A stretch of 64,000 nt of DNA, from assembly GCA_029781865.1 (NCBI GenBank), contig JAKOVW010000052.1, positions 124,001 through 188,000 of the forward strand. Reading direction: 5' to 3'. The notes below the pieces were generated by a model, which was not told where the DNA came from, made no database searches, and saw only the letters and a list, made by a program, of their open reading frames with translations. A program made the position numbers and the translations under genes. The stretch comes from Bacteroidota bacterium. GTDB lineage: Bacteria > Bacteroidota > Bacteroidia > Chitinophagales > Saprospiraceae. Of the stretch, positions 63,609-64,000 are shown piece by piece; within the stretch, counting starts at the first letter, position 1, and each line of letters starts with the position of its first letter.

Positions 63609-64000
63609 TTATAAATAGGCAAATTTGGAACACAGGTCAGATAATCTCGCGGAATATCCACCTTCATTATCATACCATGCTACGATTTTGATGTGATCGT
63701 CCTTCACTTCGGTCAGTTCAGAATCAAAAATAGCGCTATTGGTATTGCCAATGATGTCCGATGACACCAGGGCTTTATCGGTGTATTCCAAAATGCCCTT
63801 TAGCTGATTTTCCGACATGGATTTAAAGATCTGATTAACTTCTGTTTTAGTTGTGGGACGAGTCACATGACAGACCATCTCAATGATGGATCCGGTAATT
63901 ACGGGGACGCGATAGGAAGAAGCAATAATTTTATCCTTGATCAGCGGGTAAACCTGTTCGACTGATTTTGCTGCACCTGTGGTTGTCGGAATAATACTTA
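63609..64000 (-). CDS. gap: Glyceraldehyde-3-phosphate dehydrogenase, C-terminal part
   Basis: The 3' part of the gene; the reading frame is open to the right edge of the window, so the N terminus lies outside. The visible 130 residues start in SIIPTTTGAAKSVEQVYP and continue with RVPVITGSIIEMVCHVTRP, GILEYTDKALVSSDIIGN, SAIFDSELTEVKDDHIKIVAWYDNEGGYSARL. These are the C-terminal catalytic domain motifs of GAPDH; the active-site Cys and NAD domain are not in the window. The enzyme feeds pgk, the next gene on this strand. Confidence 0.95.
   Translation of the reverse strand, partial: SIIPTTTGAAKSVEQVYPLIKDKIIASSYRVPVITGSIIEMVCHVTRPTTKTEVNQIFKSMSENQLKGILEYTDKALVSSDIIGNTNSAIFDSELTEVKDDHIKIVAWYDNEGGYSARLSDLCSKFAYL

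Noticed and set aside
1-64000. tRNA, rRNA, tmRNA and riboswitch genes
   Set aside because: I looked for T-arm sequences, conserved rRNA motifs and typical switch cores in the gaps and saw none; a covariance-model search would be decisive.

Overview
The window looks like a chromosomal segment of a member of the Bacteroidota, probably of the Saprospiria/Chitinophagia kind. The reasons are: secreted proteins ending in type IX secretion (T9SS) sorting domains; promoters of the TAnnTTTG type; few recognisable Shine-Dalgarno sequences; families typical of the phylum (DUF6438, short AraC regulators, SLBB-rich export proteins, a LptD-like protein of about 870 residues); and AT-rich DNA. No tRNA, rRNA or CRISPR array was found.

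Layout. 0-11 kb: envelope genes, namely a DUF748 protein cut by the left edge, an AI-2E family permease, a beta-barrel, a glycine-zipper OmpA lipoprotein, an M48 protease, then a large adhesin (eight Ig-like repeats plus an ice-binding-type DUF3494 domain) in an operon with a double OmpA protein. 11-17.4 kb: a stress-type cluster (CsbD, coiled-coil lipoprotein, cupin, two tiny membrane proteins, a 57-residue lysine-rich protein), then a GH130 enzyme overlapping a two-domain glycosyltransferase, and an AraC regulator. 17.6-25.7 kb: malic enzyme, aldehyde dehydrogenase, DPP-IV-type peptidase, DUF6265 lipoprotein, smpB, and a secreted GH30 glycosidase. 25.9-36.9 kb: MlaD-like protein, cell-wall amidase, LptD-like protein, flippase, RffA-type sugar aminotransferase, acyltransferase, miaA. 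37-46 kb: a three-gene minus-strand operon (long coiled-coil/OmpA lipoprotein, M43 protease, DUF6438), a GNAT protein, a degenerate histidine-phosphatase-like protein, and valS. 46-48 kb: an IS200/IS605-type Y1 transposase inside a large array of small palindromes. 48.3-51.4 kb: two small proteins of unknown function, a multi-pass membrane protein, a histidine kinase and a LuxR-type response regulator. 51.7-64 kb: a T9SS cargo protein, heptose kinase, Kdo transferase, beta-barrel, UDP-glucuronate decarboxylase, rfbB, a polysaccharide export protein, pgk, and the 3' part of gap.

Much of the window serves the outer envelope: LPS core (heptose, Kdo), LPS transport (LptD), nucleotide sugars (RffA, UXS, RfbB), flipping and export (flippase, SLBB protein), and the OmpA/peptidoglycan interface.

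The strongest unexplained signals are three. First, three promoters (in front of the OmpA lipoprotein, the adhesin operon and csbD) share the same 21-bp-spaced direct repeat ATGTAACT-N9-AATTKTGTAAY and a second element about 51 bp downstream, which implies one regulon for envelope and stress genes. Second, the 48.3-51.4 kb locus pairs two related small proteins with a split sensory system. Third, the transposase sits in a REP-like palindrome array that has also copied the 3' end of its gene.
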